64,000 nucleotides of DNA from Blautia wexlerae DSM 19850 (GTDB lineage Bacteria > Bacillota > Clostridia > Lachnospirales > Lachnospiraceae), in contig NZ_CP102267.1 in the NCBI RefSeq assembly GCF_025148125.1, forward strand, positions 1,238,001 through 1,302,000, read 5' to 3'. Numbering within the stretch: position 1 is the first letter of the stretch; every line of letters begins with the position of its first letter. Shown here piece after piece: positions 1-7,311 of this stretch. The notes under the pieces are model-generated. The model did no database searches. It saw only the letters and a program-made list of their open reading frames with translations, and was not told the DNA's origin. Both the position numbers and the translations under genes were made by a program.

Positions 1-459
1 CATGGCTGCCTCTGTAACATTCTGATTGATATAGATAAAAACATTGATCGTACCGGGTGGCAGCATCTCGTAAGCGCCGTTTCTTTCATAGTAAGAAGAA
101 GGATCTCCCGGACACATTCCGTTTGAATCAATTCCCCCTGTAACAGCAGCAGTCACGGATAACTCCTGATAACAGATTTTCTCAACAGCACACAGTTCAG
201 TCCATGCCGCTGTGCTGAGTGCGGTTGCTGTCTGCGGATCAATTCCCAGCTCTTTTGTATGAATGTTCAGGTCTTCCTCATAGGTGTTTCCAAGCATTTC
301 ACATTCATAGGCACCATTCATGCAGTTGATATTTAAAGCATGCGTGAGATGAGCAGTGATCCCGCCATTAAGAGGACTGGTGCTAAGAACCCTTGTTTTT
401 CCCGGAAAAGAAAAAACAGTACATCCCTTCTTTTGAAAATAAGTAAAAGTATCATTCAT
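1..459 (-). CDS. cbiZ: Adenosylcobinamide amidohydrolase CbiZ (partial, C-terminus outside window)
   Basis: I translated this from the minus strand, starting at the ATG at 459-457, 45 nt after the LRR gene stop. The 153 residues visible run open to the window edge. They contain blocks typical of the CbiZ family: FPGKTRVLSTSPLNGGI near the N-terminus, then LSTAAWTELCAV and VTAAVTGGIDSNG, and later PGTINVFIYIN. CbiZ cleaves the nucleotide loop of (pseudo)cobalamin-type corrinoids to give adenosylcobyric acid, so the cell can salvage and remodel foreign corrinoids. It is the second gene after a cobalamin riboswitch, which fits B12-repressible expression. The C-terminal end cannot be judged. Family assignment is by recalled motifs, not a search. 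Confidence 0.82.
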   Translation of the reverse strand, partial: MNDTFTYFQKKGCTVFSFPGKTRVLSTSPLNGGITAHLTHALNINCMNGAYECEMLGNTYEEDLNIHTKELGIDPQTATALSTAAWTELCAVEKICYQELSVTAAVTGGIDSNGMCPGDPSSYYERNGAYEMLPPGTINVFIYINQNVTEAAM

Positions 460-503
460 AAACATTCCTCTTTTTTGTCTGTTCAATACAGATTTTGTTG
501 TTA

Positions 504-1323
504 TTAGGAAAAGTATTCTACTTTGAATCCTGACTGCTGGCAGTATCTGTCTACTTTAGAACCTTTATAACAGCGGATCGTAGCCGCTTTGTTGATGATC
601 CATTCCCCGATAAATTCAGGATCATGGCGAATCTCCAGATACTGCAGGCGGTTACATCCATGAAAGATCCATTTTCCAAGGTATCTGACATTGGGCGGAA
701 TCACCACAGAGGTCAGATTACAGCACTTAAAAAAAGCACTCTCATCAAGAACTTCCAGCGAATCAGGCAGCTGCAGCGAATCCATTCCGCAGAAATAGAA
801 AGCCTGCTTTCCGATAACCCTTAAATCCCCCCCCCGGAAAAGAAATACAACTCAGTTTCTTACATTTATAAAAAGCCCTGTCATCAATTTCTTCCAGAGA
901 GGCAGGGAAAACAACTTCCGTAAGAGTAGCGCATTCTGAAAAGGCATTCGGACCGATAAATGTCAGTTTGCTGTTCGGGGCGAACTCCAGACTGTTCAGT
1001 TTCCGGCCATTGTTAAATGCGTTTTTTGGAATACTGGTAAGGCTGGCGGGAATTTTGACTTTTTTCAGAGAAATGCAGTCTGAAAATACCCCTATGCCAA
1101 GTTTTTGCAGATGTTCAGGAAGCTCTATTCTGCTTAACCGGGAACATCCCTGAAAGGCTTTGTTTCCAATCTGTTCCATTTCATAGGGAAATACCACAGA
1201 ACGAATATCAGGTCTGTTAAAAAAGGTTTCTGCTGAGATAGCGCGGCAGTTTTGTGGAAGTTCCATATTCTTCTCAATATACTGTCCGCAGTTACGACGC
1301 GTAAGTGTCAGAGAATGTGACAT
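504..1323 (-). CDS. BspA-like leucine-rich-repeat protein, frame broken at a G9 run
   Basis: Two overlapping minus-strand frames (1323-763 and 785-504) together make one continuous BspA/TpLRR-type protein. Repeats such as IGNKAFQGCSRLSRIELPEHL, LGIGVFSDCISLKKVKIPASL, IGPNAFSECATLTEVVFPASL and VLDESAFFKCCNLTSVVIPP lie on both sides of the break. The frame is lost at nine consecutive Gs (plus-strand C827-835). With eight Gs the reading would run F-P-G-G-D-L-R-V-I-G-K through the repeat without a stop. The ATG at 1323 has AAAGGAG upstream. No signal peptide is visible, which is odd for a BspA-like protein. It sits between a cobalamin riboswitch and cbiZ. It could be a true pseudogene, a phase-variable gene or a sequence error. 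Confidence 0.75.
827..835. repeat. Homopolymeric tract (G9 on the coding strand) at the LRR frameshift
   Basis: Nine consecutive C on the plus strand. One base fewer restores the LRR reading frame. Tracts of this kind slip readily during replication or transcription. Confidence 0.9.
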
Positions 1324-1540
1324 AAAAAAATACTCCTTTGCTGATAGACAATGTTGTTTTCTCTGTATGGGAGTAGTATGGACTATGATAAAAATAACAA
1401 GGTACCGATAACTGCCGGTGTTCTATATTCCTTAAAAGGAACAGAGAAAACATATGTAAGGATGATACTTCTGTAAAAAAGAGAACACTAAAGAAGATCA
1501 CCCTTCCATTTCCTATTGCGTGTAGTTAATGGCGGCAGTT
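1324..1540 (-). other. Long leader between the riboswitch and the LRR gene
   Basis: About 215 nt on the minus strand between the cobalamin aptamer and the LRR start. It ends in an AAAGGAG ribosome site before the ATG at 1323. I see no convincing intrinsic terminator, so the expression platform is unresolved; there is only a T-rich stretch near 1476-1482. Confidence 0.4.
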
Positions 1541-1735
1541 TATAGCAGGTATTCTGACTCACGCAGTAACGCCATGTCTCTCCTTCTCGCATAACGATGC
1601 AATGGATATGAGATATGGCTGCACGTATACAGCAGCACGACTGTTCAGGATTCTGACCTGATTCCCTCTTAGCTGAAAGTCCGACATTTCTATACCGTGA
1701 CTGACAGAACTAAAAACCGGTAATTGTCAATGAAT
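1541..1735 (-). promoter_or_regulatory. Cobalamin riboswitch upstream of LRR-cbiZ
   Basis: Reading the minus strand from about 1735, the conserved cobalamin aptamer landmarks occur in order: GAGGGAAT, then an AATCCTGAACAG stem with the GTGCTGCTGT core, then GAGAAGG, and at the 3' end GTCAGAATACCTGC. The last is nearly the standard 3' B12-box. The downstream cbiZ gene fits the ligand. A promoter lies just upstream (minus-strand TATAAT). Confidence 0.82.
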
Positions 1736-1750
1736 GTTCGATTAAATCGT

Positions 1751-1778
1751 ATTATACACTTTTTTGGAGAAAAGACAA
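1751..1778 (-). promoter_or_regulatory. Promoter for the riboswitch-LRR-cbiZ transcript
   Basis: On the minus strand, TTGTCT (plus 1778-1773) and TATAAT (plus 1756-1751) are 16 nt apart. The expected start near 1744 is directly before the aptamer. Confidence 0.55.
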
Positions 1779-2015
1779 CAAATTTTTTGAGGGGGAGACA
1801 AAATCAGGGAGGGGACGCGCAGGGAAAGCGTTTCTTTTCTGTGCGCTGGTTATTGGATGTGTGGGGATTTGTATGATTTGCAGGTAATGTTTTTGGTTTT
1901 GAATAATTGCGCGTCGCATTCTCGTTACTTTAGTGATGAGTTAGACGCGCAAATTTTTTACTCAAAGAAAGAACACATGTTTACTTTTGGCACTATATGT
2001 GCTAAAATATAACCA

Positions 2016-3762
2016 TAGGTAGTAGAAAAACTTAAATGAAAAACTAAATTCCGGTTTTGGACCAAATGCAAGAGTAAATTCCATATAGGTCGAAGTTACT
2101 TTTGCACACATATTTGCCATATTGTCTTTGATAATCATTACTCCGTATAATGTACTTGCAGCTGATTGCCTGCCTGTGCAGATTGGAGATAATTATGAAA
2201 AATAAAGGCAATCAGAAACATTTAACATTTGAACAGCGTGTTGATATCGAGAAAGGTCTTACTGAGAATAAAAGCTTCACTGAAATTGGACGGATTATTG
2301 GTAAAAATCCATCTACCATATCAAAGGAAGTACGTCTCCACGCACATACAAAAGAACGTCCGGATTCAGGTTACACTCACCCGCCATGTATTCATCGCAA
2401 GAACTGTAAGGTGACATGCTTGTGTGATAAGATGTGTGGCATTCATTGTAAGCTTTGCAGAAAACCATCCTTTCGCTGCACTGATATATGTCCCGCATAT
2501 GAGACAGCTGAATGTGAGAAACTGAATAAACCTCCCTACGTATGTAATGGCTGTGGTAAAAAGACCCATTGTCTTATGCCCAGAAAGTTTTATTCATCCA
2601 AATATGCCCATGATGAGTACCGTAGCGTGCTGGTCGATTGCAGAGTCGGCATTAACCAGACTCCGGAAAGCATTCAATCCATGAATGATTTATTGGTTCC
2701 ATTGATCAAGGAGAAGCATCAGTCCATCGGTCATATTTATGCTACTCATGCAGAAGAATTGGGTTGCTCCAGAAGAACACTTTACTCCTACATCAATGAT
2801 TGTGTATTCGATGTCCGCAATGGTGACTTAAGACGTTCTGTACGTTATAAGAAACGCAAGAAACCTACACAGACCAGTGCAAAAGATCGTTCTTATCGTC
2901 AAGGTCATAACTACGAAAATTTCCAGAATTATATGAAAGATCATCCAGATATAAATGTTGTGGAAATGGACTGCGTGGAAGGAATGAAAGGCGAAAGCTG
3001 CGCCCTCTTGACCTTTACATTCCGCAACTGCAATCTTATGCTTATGTTCCTGTTGGAATATCAAGACCAGGAATGCGTGTTAGAGGTCTTTGTATGGCTT
3101 GAAACAGTGTTAGGACAGGATGCATTCAAAAAGCTTTTTCCGGTGATCCTCACGGATGGAGGTTCAGAATTCTCAGCTCGTGAAGAGATGGAGAAATTCT
3201 GTGACGGAAGTAAAAGCACGACGGTCTTTTACTGTGATCCATACAGCTTTTGGCAAAAAGGTGCCTGCGAAAAGAACCACGAGTATATCCGCTACATCCG
3301 TCCGAAAGGGAGTTCATTCGCTGATTTAAATGACGAGAAAGTCAGACTTATGATGAATCACATAAACAACGAAAAAAGAGACAGTCTTAATGGACATAGC
3401 CCATATGAACTCTCTCTTTTACTCTTGGACAACAAACTGCACAAAGCATTAGGATTAAAGGCAATCGCACCTGATGATGTTATGCTTAGTCCAAAACTTA
3501 TAAAATAAAATAGTAAAGCACAGGCAGATTTCACTGCACCAGAATTTAGTCTTGCACATAAGGCATGTGGAATTTAGTCTCGCACACTATTTTCAGATGC
3601 CCGGTTAGTATGCATAAAAACATAAATCATGAGTGCTTACAGGTTTATTATAAGACAAAAAAATAGAATTGTTAAGGTGCATTACAGAATTTAATCCCGC
3701 ATAGTTACTGAGATAATCCACAGCTGGAATTTAGTTTTTCATTTAAGTAGGTAGTAGAAAAA
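2016..3762 (+). mobile_element. Complete IS30-family insertion sequence with 15-bp target duplication
   Basis: The element spans 2031-3747 (1717 bp). Its ends are 22-bp perfect inverted repeats (2031-2052 and 3726-3747, beginning CTTAAATGAAAAACT). It is flanked by direct repeats TAGGTAGTAGAAAAA at 2016-2030 and 3748-3762. Further degenerate copies of the motif GGAATTTAGT lie inside the right end (about 3540-3740), as subterminal repeats. It carries one transposase gene. Intact ends and an intact ORF suggest recent and possibly active insertion. Confidence 0.9.
2195..3508 (+). CDS. IS30-family transposase
   Basis: A 437-aa protein from the ATG at 2195, which has GGAG about 7 nt upstream; the longer frame from 2150 lacks a ribosome site. 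The N-terminal helix-turn-helix (HLTFEQRVDIEKGL, then IGKNPSTISKEV) is the IS30 DNA-binding module. A cysteine-rich stretch of about 60 residues follows (CKVTCLCDKMCG, CKLC, CNGCGKKTHC), a likely zinc-binding insert. The C-terminal integrase core shows the DDE residues in VVEMDCVEG, LTDGGSEF and EKNHEYIR. It catalyses cut-and-paste or copy-out transposition of the surrounding element. Confidence 0.93.
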   Translation: MKNKGNQKHLTFEQRVDIEKGLTENKSFTEIGRIIGKNPSTISKEVRLHAHTKERPDSGYTHPPCIHRKNCKVTCLCDKMCGIHCKLCRKPSFRCTDICPAYETAECEKLNKPPYVCNGCGKKTHCLMPRKFYSSKYAHDEYRSVLVDCRVGINQTPESIQSMNDLLVPLIKEKHQSIGHIYATHAEELGCSRRTLYSYINDCVFDVRNGDLRRSVRYKKRKKPTQTSAKDRSYRQGHNYENFQNYMKDHPDINVVEMDCVEGMKGESCALLTFTFRNCNLMLMFLLEYQDQECVLEVFVWLETVLGQDAFKKLFPVILTDGGSEFSAREEMEKFCDGSKSTTVFYCDPYSFWQKGACEKNHEYIRYIRPKGSSFADLNDEKVRLMMNHINNEKRDSLNGHSPYELSLLLLDNKLHKALGLKAIAPDDVMLSPKLIK

Positions 3763-3803
3763 ACAACAGAATCTGAGAAAAGAGTTATCAGGGAGAAATA
3801 AAA

Positions 3804-5132
3804 ATGCAGATAATATCCAGTTATGGTGTGGAATTACGAAAACAGAATATCCCGATCCGCCAGACACTGGAAATCTACCGTTCTGCTGTCAGCTATCTGA
3901 TTGGGATTTATGTGAAGGTATGGGAAGAATTAGCAGAAATCCCGGATGCAAAGAGGCGTTTTAATGCTGCAGAACATCTGGTACATACTACGAAGAAAAA
4001 CCATGCCTGTTTTGATTTTGATATCCGGTTCCCAAAGATGCCTTCCTATCTGCGCAGATCTGCCATCCAGCATGCACTGGGGACAGTATCCTCTTATAAA
4101 ACACGGCTGGATCTATGGGAAAAGACCGACGGAAAGAGCGGGAAACCAAAGCTTGTATATGAAAACCACGCCATGCCGGTCTTCTACCGTGATGTCATGT
4201 ATCGTGAAGGCGCAGAAGGGAAAGACGAAGCATACCTGAAACTCTATGACGGTCATGACTGGAAATGGTCCTGTGTACGTCTGGATCATACGGATATGGA
4301 ATATCTGAGAAAATGCTGGTCAGGGAAAAAGGCATCTGCCCCGACTCTGGAAAAGAGACACCAGAAGTATTTTTTGCGTTTTTCCTATAAAGAGGAAGTA
4401 ACACTTACCAAAACACCTGTGAAAGAACAGATCATCTGCAGCGTGGACTTAGGGATCAATACCGATGCAGTCTGTACGATCATGCGGGCAGACGGAACTG
4501 TCCTGGGAAGAAGATTCATAGATCATCCCAGTGAAAAAGACCGGATGTACCGCACACTGGGACGGATCCGCAGATCCCAGAGGGAACATGGCTCTGCGCA
4601 GACACAGGGAAGATGGGCATATACGAAACGTCTGAACACAGAACTGGGTAAAAAGATTGCAGGTGCGATTGTAAGATATGCGGAAGAAAACCATGCAGAT
4701 GTGATCGTGTTCGAGTATCTGGAGATGCAGGGGAAGATATCGGGAAAGAAAAAACAGAAACTGCACCTGTGGAGAAAAAGAGATATCCAGAAGTGTTGTG
4801 AACATCAGGCACACAGGAAAGGGATGCGGGTATCCAGGATCTGCGCATGGAATACCAGCAGATTGGCTTATGATGGTTCCGGGGCGGTAACACGTGACTG
4901 GGAAAATCACAGCCTCTGTACTTTCCAGACAGGAAAACGATATAATTGTGACCTGTCAGCATCCTATAATATAGGGGCGAGATATTTTATAAGGGAACTT
5001 TTAAAATCCCTTCCGGCAACGGAAAGGTCTTTACTGGAGGCAAAAGTCCCTCCTGTAAAGCGTAGAACCTCATGCGTCTATGCAGATCTGAGGAAACTCC
5101 ATTCAGAAATGGAACGTTTAAAAGCAGCATAG
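3804..5132 (+). CDS. tnpB: TnpB-type RNA-guided nuclease (IS605 OrfB family), variant zinc-finger region
   Basis: A 442-aa TnpB-like protein. The RuvC triad can be read as D215 (SVDLGIN), E304 (VFEYLEM) and D383 (CDLSASYNIGAR), so the nuclease site looks complete. The usual TSKxCSxCG zinc-finger half is replaced by NTSRLAYDGSG, leaving only scattered cysteines (RICAW, SLCTF, YNCDL). No TnpA transposase lies beside it, so it resembles an IS1341-type, TnpB-only element. Known TnpB proteins use an omega-RNA from the element's right end to cut target DNA. The candidate RNA follows directly and the element interrupts an Rpn-like gene. Confidence 0.88.
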   Translation: MQIISSYGVELRKQNIPIRQTLEIYRSAVSYLIGIYVKVWEELAEIPDAKRRFNAAEHLVHTTKKNHACFDFDIRFPKMPSYLRRSAIQHALGTVSSYKTRLDLWEKTDGKSGKPKLVYENHAMPVFYRDVMYREGAEGKDEAYLKLYDGHDWKWSCVRLDHTDMEYLRKCWSGKKASAPTLEKRHQKYFLRFSYKEEVTLTKTPVKEQIICSVDLGINTDAVCTIMRADGTVLGRRFIDHPSEKDRMYRTLGRIRRSQREHGSAQTQGRWAYTKRLNTELGKKIAGAIVRYAEENHADVIVFEYLEMQGKISGKKKQKLHLWRKRDIQKCCEHQAHRKGMRVSRICAWNTSRLAYDGSGAVTRDWENHSLCTFQTGKRYNCDLSASYNIGARYFIRELLKSLPATERSLLEAKVPPVKRRTSCVYADLRKLHSEMERLKAA

Positions 5133-5297
5133 ATACAGGCAGATATACAGTGGACTACCTGTAATGTGGGAACCTGCCATATCTGGCATGGGAAATGCGC
5201 ATAACTGCGTACCTAAGTTACAGGCGTATCCGCCGATATTCAGTCGGACGCCTAAAGCGTCTGGAAGCATGTGACTTCAGTCATGTGAGGTTCACAA
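5100..5297 (+). ncRNA. Candidate omega-RNA / right end of the TnpB element
   Basis: Non-coding sequence after tnpB that folds into successive hairpins. The last, AGCATGTGACTTCAGTCATG followed by TGAGGTTCACAA, has the typical IS605/IS607 right-end form (GACTTCAGTC core, then GGTTCAC). In TnpB systems the RNA's 3' end abuts the guide, which here would be the flanking sequence from about 5298. The 5' limit is a guess, and it probably overlaps the end of tnpB. Confidence 0.5.
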
Positions 5298-5298
5298 G

Positions 5299-5682
5299 GA
5301 ACTGACAGGATCTGGAAGGTCGGAATTATATACGGATCTGATAAAACTGATTGTAAAAATCTCGGACTATATCTTCCAGGATGAAGAGAAGATCCAGAAA
5401 GGGATAGGTGATGCTATGGGTGGAAAAGTTTTGGAACTGGAATCGGAAAGGTTAAGAGCGGAAGGGGAAGCACGTGGCAAGGCGATTGGCGAATCTATTG
5501 GAGAAGCGCGTGGCAAGGCAATTGGCGAATCTATTGGCAAAGCAATTGGCGAAGTCAGAGGAGAAGAACGCCTTAGTGTTTTGATTAATAAACTTATTCT
5601 TGATAAGAGAAATGATGAGATTCAGATCGTAGTGACAGATGCTAAAAAGCGCAGGCAGTATTATGATGAGTATGGACTTTAG
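5299..5682 (+). pseudogene. C-terminal remnant of an Rpn-family (PD-(D/E)XK) nuclease / transposase-like protein
   Basis: An open frame begins at the right end of the TnpB element and runs to the stop at 5682 with no start codon until the ATG at 5416. Before that ATG it reads SELYTDLIKLIVKISDYIF. After it come repeated blocks of the type GEARGKAIGESIG (36-nt DNA repeats at about 5465-5560) and the tail VTDAKKRRQYYDEYGL. Charged Gly-Glu-Arg repeats at the C-terminus are common in Rpn-like proteins of Clostridia. The catalytic N-terminal part is missing, so I read this as a gene truncated by the neighbouring element. A short protein from 5416 (88 aa) cannot be excluded. Confidence 0.6.
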
Positions 5683-5806
5683 AACCGAGGTGTGGAAGAT
5701 CATTCCTTTGATTTGTATATTCCGCATTGTGGAGATTCTGTAAAAGAGTGTTTTCTCAGACGTATTCCGGGGATAATAAGGGAAGTAATTATTTGTAATC
5801 GGGATA

Positions 5807-5835
5807 TTGACAAATTATGGACAAAATGTTAAGAT
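5807..5835 (+). promoter_or_regulatory. Strong sigma-A-type promoter of the B12 uptake locus leader
   Basis: TTGACA (5807-5812) and TAAGAT (5830-5835) are separated by exactly 17 nt. The expected start is near 5842, directly before the structured leader. Confidence 0.75.
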
Positions 5836-5841
5836 GGTTTC

Positions 5842-6042
5842 GTAAAAAACGAATAGCGTTTAGCGCACATGTACAGCTCATTACTACGGTAATGATTGAA
5901 GAATCGTTGGGTGAGAATCCCAAACAGGGCTTTCGTCCCTTGTAGTATATTCAGTCTGCAATTCACTGTATTCTTGTAGAAGTATTCATAAGGGATACTT
6001 TAATATAAAGGATAGGAGTGGATTCTTGGTTTGTACATTGAT
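5842..6042 (+). ncRNA. Multi-hairpin leader RNA, cobalamin-riboswitch-like core
   Basis: About 200 nt between a good promoter and a strong terminator, with no plausible ORF. I see at least five local stems in order: TTCG/CGAA near 5840, TCATTAC-tac-GGTAATGA near 5878-5896, TTGGG-tgagaat-CCCAA near 5908-5925, AGGG-ctttcgt-CCCT near 5926-5940, and AAGTAT/ATACTT near 5980-6000. The block GGGTGAGAATCCCAAACAGG resembles the GGTGnnAATCC box of cobalamin aptamers, but the remaining B12 boxes are not clear. It may be a divergent cobalamin-class riboswitch or another ligand-sensing leader. Confidence 0.5.
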
Positions 6043-6045
6043 ATT

Positions 6046-6074
6046 CCCTGCCGAATCCGGCAGGGATTTTTTTT
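6046..6074 (+). terminator. Intrinsic terminator ending the leader RNA
   Basis: CCCTGCCG-aat-CCGGCAGGG stem followed by eight T. It lies between the first leader and the second riboswitch, so downstream genes need read-through or another promoter. Confidence 0.9.
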
Positions 6075-6094
6075 GCACTTTGATAACAGAATAT

Positions 6095-6275
6095 CGGAAG
6101 TAACGTTATCTCTTTATCTTTAGCTTTTGGAAATCCGGTGAGATACCGGTACGGTTTCATCCCCACTGTAATAAGGACGAACACTGCGAAGCCATTGGAA
6201 ATTATTTCTGAGAAGGGCAGTAAGTAGGTTAGAGTATGTCTGAAAAATACTCTGGAACTTTAAGTCAGGAGACGG
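6095..6275 (+). promoter_or_regulatory. Cobalamin riboswitch controlling the DUF4430/ECF operon
   Basis: Aptamer boxes occur in order: TTTTGGAAATCCGGTGAGAT, then ACCGGTACGGTTTCATCCCC followed by ACTGTAAT, then AAGCCATTGG, GAGAAGGGCAGTAAGTAGG, and finally TTTAAGTCAGGAGAC. This is a nearly canonical B12 element. About 180 nt separate it from the first gene. I do not see a clean terminator there, so control may be translational or use a structure I cannot resolve by eye. Confidence 0.88.
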
Positions 6276-6455
6276 GCTTTAGAGTGTGTGTGAAAATGAA
6301 GAATGGACATATGCAGGCAGAGCAGAGGTTTATTTTTTGCACCCTTTTTTAGGGAAAACAGATATCAACGCAGTCTGAATGATTGTGAAAAGATATATTT
6401 TGCAGAATAACCTGCAAAAGAACAAACTATATTTTAATTTCAAGGAGGAAACGAA

Positions 6456-7193
6456 ATGAACATGAAAGTAAGAAAAAGCGTGATTGCATTCTTAATGGCA
6501 ACAACAATGGTAGGAAGCACAGCAGTACCGGCTATGGCAGATACAGTAACTGCAAAAGTGTCTATAAAGACAACTGGTTTAACAGGAAAAAATAGTGCGT
6601 CACCAGACATTGTGCCAGAAAAAGTTGTTACAGTAACAAATTCCAACGGTTCTGTTACTGCACTAGATGTTCTGAAAGCAGTTTCGGGATCTGATACTGA
6701 AACAAAAGAGACTTTAAATGGTAAAACTTATCATTATCAAGGAGTTTTAAGTTGGTATGATAGTCAGTATGGAAATTATATTCCAGCTGTTAAAATGGAA
6801 AATCATGCTAATAGCGATTTAGGGAAAGTATTTGCAGATGATGGTACAGCAAATAAAACAGCAAACTCTCTTGCTAACGGAAGAGGAAAATATTTCAAAT
6901 TATCAAATCTTAATACAACAGAAACAGAAAGCATGAAGGTTACAAAAAATTCAACCTGGAACAATATAGTACATAAAACAGATTGGCTTTCTGAGAAAGA
7001 CTATAATAATTATTCAGGTTGGATGACTATTATTGATGGTAATACAGATAACTTAGGTGTTGATACTGTACTTTCCGACACTAAAGAACACACTGTATGC
7101 TTAGATTTTTCTATGATGATGGGATTAGATCTTGGATTTTCCAGTTATGTTCAGCAGGGAGATCAGTGGATTCAGGTTCCGGGTTGGAAATAA
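6456..7193 (+). CDS. Exported DUF4430 (transcobalamin C-terminal-like) protein, first gene of the B12 operon
   Basis: A 245-aa protein with AAGGAGG 7 nt before the ATG. It begins with a clear signal peptide (RKSVIAFLMATTMVGSTAVPAMA). The rest resembles a single DUF4430 domain. SVTALDVLKAVSG corresponds to the xTaxDVLk block, and NYSGWMTIIDGN corresponds to the SGWxYxvNg block. A C-terminal strand VCLDFSMMMGLDLG closely parallels VLRVMFALCGGTDITG in the operon's last gene. In vertebrate B12 carriers this domain closes over the corrinoid. Codon use is more AT-rich than in downstream genes. A role in extracellular corrinoid binding is inferred from the riboswitch and neighbours. No anchor is visible, so it may be released or held by partners. 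Confidence 0.72.
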   Translation: MNMKVRKSVIAFLMATTMVGSTAVPAMADTVTAKVSIKTTGLTGKNSASPDIVPEKVVTVTNSNGSVTALDVLKAVSGSDTETKETLNGKTYHYQGVLSWYDSQYGNYIPAVKMENHANSDLGKVFADDGTANKTANSLANGRGKYFKLSNLNTTETESMKVTKNSTWNNIVHKTDWLSEKDYNNYSGWMTIIDGNTDNLGVDTVLSDTKEHTVCLDFSMMMGLDLGFSSYVQQGDQWIQVPGWK

Positions 7194-7216
7194 AGTAAAT
7201 TTTAATAGCAAATAAA

Positions 7217-7280
7217 AAGATGAAGATACTAATGCTTTATAAAGTTTCACTTTATAAAGCATTAGTTCTTCGTCTTTTTC
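7217..7280 (+). terminator. Large intergenic hairpin / terminator after the first gene
   Basis: ACTAATGCTTTATAAAG-tttca-CTTTATAAAGCATTAGT, a 17-bp perfect stem, followed by TCTTCGTCTTTTTC. It probably lowers but does not abolish transcription into the giant gene, since no promoter is obvious between. Confidence 0.75.
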
Positions 7281-7311
7281 ATATTATTTTAATTTTAGGG
7301 TGTAAATAGAT

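Noticed and set aside
2016..5682. Prophage or integrative element spanning the IS30 and TnpB genes
   Set aside because: There are no integrase, structural or conjugation genes and no att-like repeats. The two elements have their own separate ends.
5963..6184. Minus-strand ORF over the leader and riboswitch
   Set aside because: It overlaps the terminator and conserved B12 boxes on the other strand, and has no ribosome site or recognisable product.
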